Source: Bacteroidaceae bacterium (lineage in GTDB: Bacteria; Bacteroidota; Bacteroidia; Bacteroidales; Bacteroidaceae). Taken from it: a DNA stretch of 64,000 nucleotides. How positions within the stretch are numbered: the first letter of the stretch is position 1; every line of letters begins with the position of its first letter. Where the stretch lies: assembly GCA_017529865.1 (NCBI GenBank), contig JAFXNA010000001.1:1-64000 (forward strand). The letters are read 5' to 3'. The position numbers were made by a program, and so were the translations under genes. The notes beneath the pieces were generated by a model. That model worked only from the letters and a program-made list of their open reading frames with translations, had not been told where the DNA came from and searched no databases. Below, piece after piece: positions 33,425 to 40,501 of this stretch.

Positions 33425-34219
33425 ATGAGACGAACATTATTAGCAATACTTCTCATAGGTGCAGCGAGTTGTGCGATGGCTCAGACTGCTGCCAAACTCA
33501 TTGAGAAATACAAGGCATTCCCTGGAGCGGAATACTTGAATACGACTGAAGAGAGTCTTAAGCAACATGATTCTGACTTAACACCCGAAGAAAATGCCAA
33601 AATGAAGAAGAACTTCAAGAAGAGCGAGCAGGTGCAGATGCAGAATCTGGACGAGGAGCAGTTGGCTCAAATCGAACAGGACATCAAGGCACTCAAAGGG
33701 TACGAACTTTTGTTTACGGCAAACAAAAACACAAGTTATGATGAAAGCAAGAATATTATAAAGAATATGCTTGCAGAAGTGATGAATCCTCCCTCAGTCA
33801 AAGTACGATGCTATGGCAAAGTGAAAGGAAAAACCGTAAGTGACCTGTTGGTGCGACTTGAATGGCTGAATACGGTTGCCTTATCACATATCGATACAAA
33901 GATAGATAGGGATCTCATGACAAAGGCGCTGATGGCCGATGGTGCGGTTGTCACAGAATTCGATGACGACGATGGTGAAGTGGTAGAAATGGGAGATGTG
34001 CTGGAGGAAGTAAAGAAAGGGAATGTGCTTATCGTCATCAATGGTAAGGAATATCCAGACCTCCATTCAACAGAAGACGCTGCCAAGTACATGGAAGCAA
34101 ATGACATTCATTTTAATGTAGAAAGTTGGATTGTAGGTGGTGCTGTAAAGGAGAAATATCCCAATACCGACAAGAAAGTAGTGATTGAATTCTCTCGTTC
34201 AGATAAGGAAACTAAGTAA
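33425..34219 (+). CDS. Exported hypothetical protein of the ECF operon (DUF4252-associated)
   Basis: 264 residues. Signal peptide (LLAILLIGAASCAMA|QTAAK). YKAFPGAEYLNTTEESL recalls the start of DUF4252 proteins; the middle (EVMNPPSVKVRCYGKVKGKTVSDLLVRL) reads as beta-rich and the acidic DDDDGEVVEMG loop follows. Not recognised as a named family. 14 bp after the DUF4252 gene and 3 bp before the sigma gene. Confidence 0.75.
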   Translation: MRRTLLAILLIGAASCAMAQTAAKLIEKYKAFPGAEYLNTTEESLKQHDSDLTPEENAKMKKNFKKSEQVQMQNLDEEQLAQIEQDIKALKGYELLFTANKNTSYDESKNIIKNMLAEVMNPPSVKVRCYGKVKGKTVSDLLVRLEWLNTVALSHIDTKIDRDLMTKALMADGAVVTEFDDDDGEVVEMGDVLEEVKKGNVLIVINGKEYPDLHSTEDAAKYMEANDIHFNVESWIVGGAVKEKYPNTDKKVVIEFSRSDKETK

Positions 34220-34222
34220 TTG

Positions 34223-34714
34223 ATGACAGCTCAGGAGTTTAAGCAGCGGTTTATGCCCTACCACAGATTGCTCTATCGGGTGGCCTATCACCTCACAGGC
34301 AATCAGCAGGACGCAGAGGACTTGCTTCAAGATACCTATCTGAAGCTATGGACAAAGCGTGACAGCATTGATTTCCCCCAGGGGGAGTCGGAGGGGGCTG
34401 CTTATCTTATCACCCTGATGCGAAATCTCTACCGAGACCAGCGGCGACTGAAGCGGATTGAAACAGTAGATATTGACCCGCATTCCATACCTCTCCCCAT
34501 AGAGGGGGAGCCGGAGGGGGTCTCAGGAGATCATGCAGAGCTTCAGTCCCTCATCAACAAACTGCCAGACAAGCAACGGCAGGTGATGCAAGCCCATATC
34601 ATCGAGGACAGAACCTACGAGGAAATCGAACAAGACACAGGCCTCTCAAATGGCAATATCAGAGTAATCATTTCAAGAGCAAAGCAAACAATCATCAACC
34701 TATGGAAAAAATAG
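34223..34714 (+). CDS. ECF-type RNA polymerase sigma factor with two element-coded inserts
   Basis: 163 residues from ATG 34223. Region 2: LLYRVAYHLTGNQQDAEDLLQDTYLKLW; region 4: LQSLINKLPDKQRQVMQAHIIEDRTYEEIEQDTGLSNGNIRVIISRAKQTI. Two inserts from palindromic elements are in frame: FPQGESEGAA (copy 7, inside the end of region 2) and IPLPIEGEPEGVSG (copy 8, in the linker between regions 2 and 4). It directs RNA polymerase to a small regulon, probably this operon. The anti-sigma-like gene overlaps by 13 bp. Confidence 0.88.
   Translation: MTAQEFKQRFMPYHRLLYRVAYHLTGNQQDAEDLLQDTYLKLWTKRDSIDFPQGESEGAAYLITLMRNLYRDQRRLKRIETVDIDPHSIPLPIEGEPEGVSGDHAELQSLINKLPDKQRQVMQAHIIEDRTYEEIEQDTGLSNGNIRVIISRAKQTIINLWKK
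34373..34399 (+). repeat. GC-rich palindromic element, copy 7 (in sigma gene)
   Basis: TTCCCCCAGGGGGAG, then TCGGAGGGGGCT; shortened loop. Codes FPQGESEGA in frame. Confidence 0.7.
34491..34523 (+). repeat. GC-rich palindromic element, copy 8 (in sigma gene linker)
   Basis: CTCTCCCCATAGAGGGGGAG, then CCGGAGGGGGTCT. Codes PLPIEGEPEGV between sigma regions 2 and 4. Confidence 0.75.
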
Positions 34715-35091
34715 ACATCAATAATCTGGACATCAATATCCTCCCCCTTGAGGGGGAGTTAAAGGGGGCTCTTGAGCGCATTCCCATTCCAGAAGGATTG
34801 GAAGAGCGACTCGAAGCCAAGATAGATGAGTGGGCACGACCCACTCTAACCGAGAAGCATGCCCACAAAACTCCCCTCCTTGGGAGGGGTTGGGGGAGGT
34901 TCTCATTGGCCGCCTCCTTCCTCCTTGTCTGCGGCATAGGACTGTACTTTGCCCTCGCTCCTACGAACAAAGGAACCATCGATACCTACGACGATCCTGA
35001 GACAGCCAGTTTGGAAGCACAGAAAGCATTACAATTGCTAGCAACCAACCTCAACAAAGGACTTGCACAATATGAACAAGCAATTAATTGA
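34702..35091 (+). CDS. Small single-pass membrane protein, probable anti-sigma-like regulator
   Basis: 129 residues. About 60 cytoplasmic residues, one membrane helix (FSLAASFLLVCGIGLYFAL, about 67-85), then a short outer part ending YEQAIN. No zinc-binding HxxxCxxC motif is seen. The position right behind an ECF sigma gene, with overlap, and the topology suggest an anti-sigma role. Two palindromic elements are in frame: LPLEGELKGA (copy 9) near the N-terminus and TPLLGRGWGRF (copy 10) directly before the membrane helix. Confidence 0.75.
   Translation: MEKIDINNLDINILPLEGELKGALERIPIPEGLEERLEAKIDEWARPTLTEKHAHKTPLLGRGWGRFSLAASFLLVCGIGLYFALAPTNKGTIDTYDDPETASLEAQKALQLLATNLNKGLAQYEQAIN
34741..34770 (+). 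repeat. GC-rich palindromic element, copy 9 (in anti-sigma-like gene)
   Basis: CTCCCCCTTGAGGGGGAG, then TTAAAGGGGGCT; a perfect 8-bp palindromic stem. Codes LPLEGELKGA. Confidence 0.8.
34871..34903 (+). repeat. GC-rich palindromic element, copy 10 (in anti-sigma-like gene)
   Basis: CTCCCCTCCTTGGGAGGGG, then TTGGGGGAGGTTCT. Codes TPLLGRGWGR just before the membrane helix, supplying positive charges. Confidence 0.8.
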
Positions 35092-35101
35092 AAGTAACTA
35101 A

Positions 35102-35129
35102 TTATGAATTATGCATTATGAATTATAAA
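35102..35129. repeat. Heptad word repeat (TTATGAA type) containing a start codon
   Basis: TTATGAA TTATGCA TTATGAA TTATAAA, each 7 bp. The ATG at 35118 in unit 3 is the likely start of the next gene. Confidence 0.75.
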
Positions 35130-35591
35130 TTATTCCATAAGTTCGTGCTGATACTAGCACTTCTGACAACAAGCTTCAGCCTCCACGCCCAAGTGGAAGA
35201 ATTCGAGAAGTATGCCGACATGAAGAATGTGACCTATGTCTACATCTCCAAAGCGATGCTGTCTCTGGCAAAGAACCTCACCACACCATCCGTCCCAGGG
35301 ATGGATATGAAAGGGGCATTCACCAAACTCAATGCTATCCAAATCATTACCACAGACAACAAAGCCGCCCGTGCCAAACTCAAGACAGAGGTGGCAGACG
35401 TGGTGAAACGTGAGAAATACGACATACTGATGCAGGTGGACGAAGACAACAGCAAAGTGAAGATATACTTCAAGGACGGCAAGAAACAATCCGTCATCCT
35501 CATGTCCACAGACGAAAATAACGAAACCTCCGTCATCATCTTCTCTGGCACCTTCAAGATGGAAGACATACAAAAGATGACAGAGAAGTAA
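35118..35591 (+). CDS. DUF4252 exported protein
   Basis: 157 residues from ATG 35118; the in-frame TTG at 35088 adds residues coded by the heptad array and is less likely. Signal peptide (FVLILALLTTSFSLHA|QVEEFEKY). KNVTYVYISKAMLSLAKNL and IQIITTDNKAARAKLKTEV match the DUF4252 pattern of the first gene of the operon. Function unknown. The start codon lies inside a heptad word repeat, so a change in repeat number would move or remove it. A terminator follows at 35615. Confidence 0.82.
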   Translation: MNYKLFHKFVLILALLTTSFSLHAQVEEFEKYADMKNVTYVYISKAMLSLAKNLTTPSVPGMDMKGAFTKLNAIQIITTDNKAARAKLKTEVADVVKREKYDILMQVDEDNSKVKIYFKDGKKQSVILMSTDENNETSVIIFSGTFKMEDIQKMTEK

Positions 35592-35614
35592 GCAAAGAAA
35601 GGTTCAAGACAGAA

Positions 35615-35647
35615 AAGGAGGATGTGTCATTTCGGCACTTCCTCCTT
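35615..35647 (+). terminator. Terminator of the ECF sigma operon
   Basis: AAGGAGGA (35615-35622) pairs with TCCTCCTT (35640-35647), with an inner GTG/CAC; CTTG follows. Confidence 0.65.
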
Positions 35648-35671
35648 CTTGTATAAAAGTTACGGCATAAG

Positions 35672-35738
35672 CTTTTTTCCCATAAGGGGGAAAACTTTTT
35701 CCCTTACTTGGGAAAGATCTTTCCCCTACGTGGGAATA
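35672..35738. repeat. Three tandem TTTCCC..GGGAAA palindromes
   Basis: Three hairpins with a period of about 23 bp: TTTTTTCCCATAAGGGGGAA (from 35673), TTTTTCCCTTACTTGGGAAA (from 35696), CTTTCCCCTACGTGGGAATA (from 35719). They sit between the sigma operon terminator and the 3' end of the GH43-like gene. Confidence 0.8.
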
Positions 35739-35770
35739 ATTGTAATCCGTGGGAGACTTGGCATTGATGC

Positions 35771-36757
35771 CTATTGCTTCTTGACTTCTCTCCACTCACC
35801 TGTCTTGAAATTGATTTCGAACTGATCACGATAGGTGAAGTCGCATTTGCCATCTTTAAACGTGATGGGGAAGATGATGGTCTTGGAGCGAGGCAGGTCG
35901 GGATCCATCCAACGATCGCCCACATAGAGGTAGGTGGTCGTTTTTGTTCCTTTGATAGTGAGGATTGAGGCTGCCTGGGTGTCGTAGGCAATACGGTCGC
36001 CGATGTCCTCCAACTGACTCCATCCTTCTGTCATATTCTTTGACCATGAGAGTTTGCACTGATTGGGATTCCATCCTGTACAAGCACTTGAAAGCATGTA
36101 ATAGATGCCATCGACCTTCACGATGGCGGGTGCTTCACGAGCCTGACGTTTGAACAGCTGGGTACATTCCACAGCACTGAGGTAGTCGTCAGCCAATCGG
36201 AAGAAACCCAGATGTTGGTTCTCCTCGATGGTGGAGATGAACCATGCGGTGCCGTCGTCTTCAACAAACACATTACAGTCGCGGCTCTTGATACCAAGAG
36301 GACGTTCGCCTGCTTTGAAGTGATAAGGGCCTGTCACCTTATCGGCATAGAACACACCTGCCTCGCTGGCTCCGTAGTTGCTGCCTTCCCAATGGCACCA
36401 TACCACAAACTGCTTTGTCTTCTTGCAATACATCAGTTTGGGACGCTCGATAAAGCGGCTGCGGCCTAAGTCGCTATGGGTCACTCCGTTCTCGATGATT
36501 TTTCCCTCGAACTTCCAAGTCTGCAGGTCCTTCGATGAATACATGTTGACATCGGGGTTCCAGGAGCGACTGCGATCTTCGCCAATCATATACCAGGTGT
36601 CGCCCACCAGCAGAAAGCCTGCACCATGAGCTTGCACCACATTACCTTCGGTATCATACCATAGGTCACCATTCTTTATTGTGACCCAATCTCCTTTCTT
36701 TGCAAATGCCGCACTAGCCAAGCAAAGCACGACGAGTAATAAATTTGCCCTTCTCAT
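35771..36757 (-). CDS. GH43-like exported glycosidase
   Basis: 328 residues with signal peptide (LLLVVLCLASAAFA|KKGDW). Five-blade propeller features: VVQAHGAGFLLVGDTWYMIGED, MYSSKDLQTWKFEG, RFIERPKLMYCKKTKQFVVWCHWEG and SRDCNVFVEDDGTAWFIST. The ERPK segment followed by SRD resembles the exo-beta-1,3-galactanase branch (GH43 subfamily 24), so a galactan substrate is likely but not certain. Separate from the other GH43 gene at 22758. Minus-strand -7 box TATCTTTG at 36787-36794. Confidence 0.82.
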   Translation of the reverse strand: MRRANLLLVVLCLASAAFAKKGDWVTIKNGDLWYDTEGNVVQAHGAGFLLVGDTWYMIGEDRSRSWNPDVNMYSSKDLQTWKFEGKIIENGVTHSDLGRSRFIERPKLMYCKKTKQFVVWCHWEGSNYGASEAGVFYADKVTGPYHFKAGERPLGIKSRDCNVFVEDDGTAWFISTIEENQHLGFFRLADDYLSAVECTQLFKRQAREAPAIVKVDGIYYMLSSACTGWNPNQCKLSWSKNMTEGWSQLEDIGDRIAYDTQAASILTIKGTKTTTYLYVGDRWMDPDLPRSKTIIFPITFKDGKCDFTYRDQFEINFKTGEWREVKKQ

Positions 36758-36786
36758 TGTTTCTATGGATGTAGATTATTCGTCTG

Positions 36787-36887
36787 CAAAGATACAAAAT
36801 AATTACCATTTAACCATTTACTATTTACTATTTTTCTATAAATTATGAATTATGAATTGTGAATTATGAATTATTTTGCTAACTTTG
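36787..36887. promoter_or_regulatory. Divergent promoters with two heptad arrays
   Basis: Minus-strand TATCTTTG (36787-36794) for the GH43-like gene; plus-strand TAACTTTG (36880-36887) for ribF. Between them are heptads TACCATT TAACCAT TTACTAT TTACTAT (36804-36831) and AATTATG AATTATG AATTGTG AATTATG AATTATT (36841-36875). The one variant unit, AATTGTG, puts TTG 20 bp before the -7 box. Confidence 0.65.
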
Positions 36888-36906
36888 CGGCACAAATAAT
36901 ATTTTG

Positions 36907-37857
36907 ATGATGAAAGTAGCAACGATAGGTTTCTTCGACGGGGTACACAAAGGTCACCAGTTTCTGCTGCATCAGGTGATGGAGGAGGCAAAGAAGGTGG
37001 GAGGCACTGCGATGTGTGTCACCTTCGACTGTGCACCACGAATGGTAGTAGAACAAACGAAAGGTCGTGAGCTATCAATGCAACTGCTGACAACACAAAC
37101 AGAGAAGACCCTATTGCTTCATCAAGTAGGCATTGAGGATGTAAAGATGTTGCATTTCACGCCCGAAATGGTCAAGATGAGTGCCTACGTATTTATGGAT
37201 AAGGTGTTGAAGCAAACAATGGATGTGGGTGTACTGGTGATAGGCTATGACCATCGATTCGGACATAATCGTGAGGAGGGATTCGAGGACTATGTACGCT
37301 ATGGGGAGAAATTGGGCATCCGAGTGGTGCAGGCACAGGCCTACGAGGAGGATTTCATTACCGTCAGTTCATCGCTCATTCGCGAGACTCTACTTCAGGG
37401 ACGCATTGCCGATAGTCGCAAACTGTTGGGCTACGATTATTTCATCGACGGAGTGGTTGTCAATGGGTTCAAGGTCGGCCGTAAGTTGGGCTATCCTACT
37501 GCCAACATCGAGGTACCGACAGAGAAACTGATTCCTTGTGATGGCGTCTATGCGGTACAAGCAGCGCTGAACCCCTCCCTAACCCTCCCCCAAGGAGAGG
37601 GAAAAAGAAACCCTCCATTGTATAATGGTATGCTCAATATCGGTTGGCGACCTACGTTCAACGGAAACAGACGAACCATCGAGGTCAACCTCTTCGATTT
37701 CGATGGCAACATCTATAGCGAACATATCACCCTACGATTTATCGATTTCCTGCGACCAGAACAGAAGTTCGAGTCACCAGAAGCATTGATTCGGCAGTTG
37801 GCAATTGACGAGCAGAAAGCAAGAAAAGTTTTGGCCAAAGGCCAATGTAAAATGTAA
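36907..37857 (+). CDS. ribF: Bifunctional riboflavin kinase / FAD synthetase
   Basis: 316 residues from ATG 36907 (a second ATG follows at 36910). N-terminal nucleotidyl-transferase: ATIGFFDGVHKGHQFLL (HxGH-like), GYDHRFGHNREEG, SSSLIRETLLQG. C-terminal flavokinase: GVVVNGFKVGRKLGYPTANIEV (PTAN motif), YNGMLNIGWRPTFNG and EVNLFDFDGNIY. It makes FMN and FAD. Between AVQAAL and YNGMLNIGW an insert NPSLTLPQGEGKRNPPL comes from palindromic element copy 11 in a kinase-domain loop. Confidence 0.94.
   Translation: MMKVATIGFFDGVHKGHQFLLHQVMEEAKKVGGTAMCVTFDCAPRMVVEQTKGRELSMQLLTTQTEKTLLLHQVGIEDVKMLHFTPEMVKMSAYVFMDKVLKQTMDVGVLVIGYDHRFGHNREEGFEDYVRYGEKLGIRVVQAQAYEEDFITVSSSLIRETLLQGRIADSRKLLGYDYFIDGVVVNGFKVGRKLGYPTANIEVPTEKLIPCDGVYAVQAALNPSLTLPQGEGKRNPPLYNGMLNIGWRPTFNGNRRTIEVNLFDFDGNIYSEHITLRFIDFLRPEQKFESPEALIRQLAIDEQKARKVLAKGQCKM
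37571..37605 (-). repeat. GC-rich palindromic element, copy 11 (in ribF)
   Basis: Plus strand: ACCCCTCCCTAACCCTCCCC, then CAAGGAGAGGGAAAA. In-frame, opposite orientation to the gene, coding NPSLTLPQGEGK. Confidence 0.7.
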
Positions 37858-37911
37858 AAATGCAAAAATGAAGTTCAATGGTAAATGGTAAATAGTTAAA
37901 TAGTAAATGAG

Positions 37912-38427
37912 ATGATGATACAGCGTTTTTTGCATCGATATGGTTTTGGCATTCAGTCACCTTGGGCTTATTCTTTAGTGCGCAATGTGCTGTTTGAGCC
38001 TCTACGCTATTATGCCTACGACGAACTGCGAGAGAAGTATCCTCAGTGCAGTAAGACGGAGCGGAAACGCAATGAGCAGCTGTTCAGGATTGTGAACCAT
38101 TTCAAGCCACAGGAGGTGAAGATTGTAGGTAATGCAAATGAAACCACAAGAGATTATCTCTATGCCCACTTGTCAACTTTCAACTCTCAACTCTCAACTC
38201 TTAACTCTTCACTCTTATACTACATCGCCCCTTCTGCTCCCCTTTCCGCCATTCCTATGAACCTTTCAGATGGGTCAGTATTGGTGGTGGACGATATTCG
38301 AGAGTCAAACAAGGATGCATGGAAGCTATTGACCGATCAGGCACAAGTGACGGCAATTTTCGACATGCAGTATCGTGGTATGCTCTGCTGTGATGCCAAA
38401 CGAATACGTCAGACTTATACGCTCTAA
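37912..38427 (+). CDS. Methyltransferase-like Bacteroidota protein with heptad-coded insert
   Basis: 171 residues. The start FLHRYGFGIQSPWAYSLVRNVLFEPLRYYAYDEL is characteristic of a Bacteroidota family annotated as SAM-dependent methyltransferase-like, but no clear SAM motif is left (PQEVKIVGNANETTRDYL is the nearest). The C-terminal part SVLVVDDIRESNKDAWKLL fits a Rossmann strand. Residues about 88-101 (STFNSQLSTLNSSL) are coded by six heptads, exactly 42 bp. Preceded by TAAATGG-type heptads (37881-37909). Activity is doubtful. Confidence 0.7.
   Translation: MMIQRFLHRYGFGIQSPWAYSLVRNVLFEPLRYYAYDELREKYPQCSKTERKRNEQLFRIVNHFKPQEVKIVGNANETTRDYLYAHLSTFNSQLSTLNSSLLYYIAPSAPLSAIPMNLSDGSVLVVDDIRESNKDAWKLLTDQAQVTAIFDMQYRGMLCCDAKRIRQTYTL
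38174..38215. repeat. Heptad array inside a CDS (6 units, 42 bp)
   Basis: CAACTTT CAACTCT CAACTCT CAACTCT TAACTCT TCACTCT. Six units of seven bases make 14 codons, so the reading frame is kept. Confidence 0.85.
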
Positions 38428-38562
38428 CCTTTTGCGCTTTTCTCGCCCTAATGTGCAATTTTCAAAGAATAAAGTAAAGGGAAAGGCGACAATTACTACA
38501 CCTTATCTTATATTATGTGCAAAAACCAAGGGCTTTGCGCCCCCCACTTGGCACTTTTTTCG

Positions 38563-38570
38563 TACCTTTG
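38563..38570 (+). promoter_or_regulatory. -7 box TACCTTTG upstream of etfB
   Basis: Consensus -7 box 84 bp before the etfB start. The 5' UTR contains TGTAAAAA- and AGTAAAT-type word repeats (38583-38640). No good -33 box was found. Confidence 0.55.
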
Positions 38571-38653
38571 CAACATGAAAAATGTAAAAATGCAAAAAAT
38601 ATAAAATGTAAAAATAATAGTAAATAGTAAATTGTCAAATAGAAAATAAGATT

Positions 38654-39454
38654 ATGCTTAAAATTATTGTATTAGCAAAGCAGGTGCCCGACACGCGTAA
38701 TGTAGGCCCTGAAGCTATGACACCCGAGGGAACCGTGAATCGTGCTGCCCTCCCTGCAGTGTTCAATCCAGAGGATCTGAACGCATTGGAGCAGGCTATC
38801 CGTTTGAAGGAACAAAATCCTGGTTCTACCATCACTATGCTCACGATGGGACTTCCGAAAGCAGCCGAAGTGTTGCGTGAAGGTCTGTATCGTGGTGCCG
38901 ACAAAGGAATCTTGTTGACCGACCGTGCGTTGGGAGGTGCCGACACATTGGCTACCAGCTACACATTGGCTCAGGCCATCAAGAAGGTGGGCGAATATGA
39001 CATTATCCTTTGTGGTCGTCAGGCTATCGATGGAGATACCGCTCAGGTAGGTCCCCAGGTAGCAGAGAAGTTAGGACTGACACAAATCACTTATACAGAA
39101 GAGATTCTTGAGTGTACGAAAGAGAAAATCGTGGCTCGCCGTCATATCGACGGAGGCGTAGAGACCGTTGAGGCTCCGCTGCCTATCGTAGTGACCGTGA
39201 ATGGCAGTGCCGCTCCTTGCCGTAGCCGCAACGTAAAACGTGTGATGGCTAACAAGAAGGCTGAGTTCACCACTTGGGGAGCAGCCGACATCGATGCCGA
39301 CCCAGCACAGATTGGTAAGGCAGGTAGTCCTACCAACGTAAAGGCTGTCAAGAGCATCGTGTTCAAGGCAAAGGAATCGAAGAGCCTAACAGGTAGCGAT
39401 GAGGATATCAACAACTTAATGAAGGAATTAATTGAAAGCAACACGATTGGATAG
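38654..39454 (+). CDS. etfB: Electron transfer flavoprotein, beta subunit
   Basis: 266 residues. Starts IIVLAKQVPDTRNVGPEAM; FNPEDLNALEQAIRLKE and the recognition/adenine-binding LCGRQAIDGDTAQVGPQVAEKLGL are typical ETF-beta sequences. The partner alpha subunit starts 1 bp after the stop, and an acyl-CoA dehydrogenase follows, so the three form an electron-transfer unit. AMP rather than FAD is bound by this subunit in the family. Confidence 0.95.
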   Translation: MLKIIVLAKQVPDTRNVGPEAMTPEGTVNRAALPAVFNPEDLNALEQAIRLKEQNPGSTITMLTMGLPKAAEVLREGLYRGADKGILLTDRALGGADTLATSYTLAQAIKKVGEYDIILCGRQAIDGDTAQVGPQVAEKLGLTQITYTEEILECTKEKIVARRHIDGGVETVEAPLPIVVTVNGSAAPCRSRNVKRVMANKKAEFTTWGAADIDADPAQIGKAGSPTNVKAVKSIVFKAKESKSLTGSDEDINNLMKELIESNTIG

Positions 39455-39455
39455 T

Positions 39456-40496
39456 ATGAACAGCGTATTTGTATATATAGAAATCGGCGAACAGAACAAA
39501 ATAGCCGACGTGAGCCTGGAACTCTGTACCAAGGGTCGCAAGCTCGCTAACGAACTCGGTGTGAAACTTGAATGTGTTTGCATCGGAAGTGGTCTCAAAG
39601 GTATCGAAGAAGAGTTGTACCCATACGGTGTTGACCGTGTGCATATCTTCGATGATGCTCGTCTCTTCCCTTACACCTCGCTCCCTCACCAGGATGCTGT
39701 GGTTAATCTGTTCAAGGAAGAGCAACCTCAGATCTGTCTGCTGGGTGCTACCGTCATCGGTCGTGACCTCGGTCCTCGTGTTTCATCAGCTTTGCATTCA
39801 GGTTTGACAGCCGACTGTACTCAGCTTGAGATTGACGATTTCGACATGAAGGTGAAGGTTGGTGAAGAGTTTGTAGACAGGCACTACGAGAAGCAGTTGA
39901 TGCAGATTCGTCCGGCTTTCGGAGGTTCTATCATTGCCACCATCGTCAACCCAGAACATCGTCCACAAATGGCAACCGTTCGTGATGGTGTGATGAAGCG
40001 TGAGATTCTCGATGAGAACTATAAGGGAGAAGTGGTAAACCACGAAGTAGGCAAGTATGTGCCTGAGAGCGATTATATCGTTAAGGTGCTCGACCGTCAT
40101 GTTGAAGCTGCAAAGCACAACCTCAAAGGTGCAAGCATCATCGTAGCCGGTGGTTACGGCGTTGGAAGCAAGGAAGGTTTCGATCTTCTGTTCAAGCTTG
40201 CTAAGGAAATCCACGCAGAGGTAGGTGCCAGCCGTGCAGCTGTCGATGCAGGTTGGATTGACCACGATCGTCAGATTGGTCAGACTGGTGTTACCGTACG
40301 TCCAAAGGTATATATCGCATGTGGCATCAGTGGTGCCATCCAGCATATTGCCGGTATGAAGGAATCAGGTATCATCATCTCTATCAACAACGATCCTAAC
40401 GCACCAATCAACCAGATTGCTGACTATAACATCAACGGCAACCTTGAAGACGTGTTGCCAAAACTCATCAAGTATTACAAACAGAATAACAAGTAA
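39456..40496 (+). CDS. etfA: Electron transfer flavoprotein, alpha subunit
   Basis: 346 residues from ATG 39456 (MNSVFVYIEI); the upstream in-frame start overlaps etfB and was rejected. The FAD-binding C-terminal domain has GASIIVAGGYGVGSKEGFDLL, AAVDAGWIDHDRQIGQTG, KVYIACGISGAIQHIAGM and SIINNDPNAPI-type INNDPNAPINQIADY. With EtfB it carries electrons from the dehydrogenase to a quinone- or ferredoxin-linked acceptor. Confidence 0.95.
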   Translation: MNSVFVYIEIGEQNKIADVSLELCTKGRKLANELGVKLECVCIGSGLKGIEEELYPYGVDRVHIFDDARLFPYTSLPHQDAVVNLFKEEQPQICLLGATVIGRDLGPRVSSALHSGLTADCTQLEIDDFDMKVKVGEEFVDRHYEKQLMQIRPAFGGSIIATIVNPEHRPQMATVRDGVMKREILDENYKGEVVNHEVGKYVPESDYIVKVLDRHVEAAKHNLKGASIIVAGGYGVGSKEGFDLLFKLAKEIHAEVGASRAAVDAGWIDHDRQIGQTGVTVRPKVYIACGISGAIQHIAGMKESGIIISINNDPNAPINQIADYNINGNLEDVLPKLIKYYKQNNK

Positions 40497-40501
40497 GAAA
40501 T

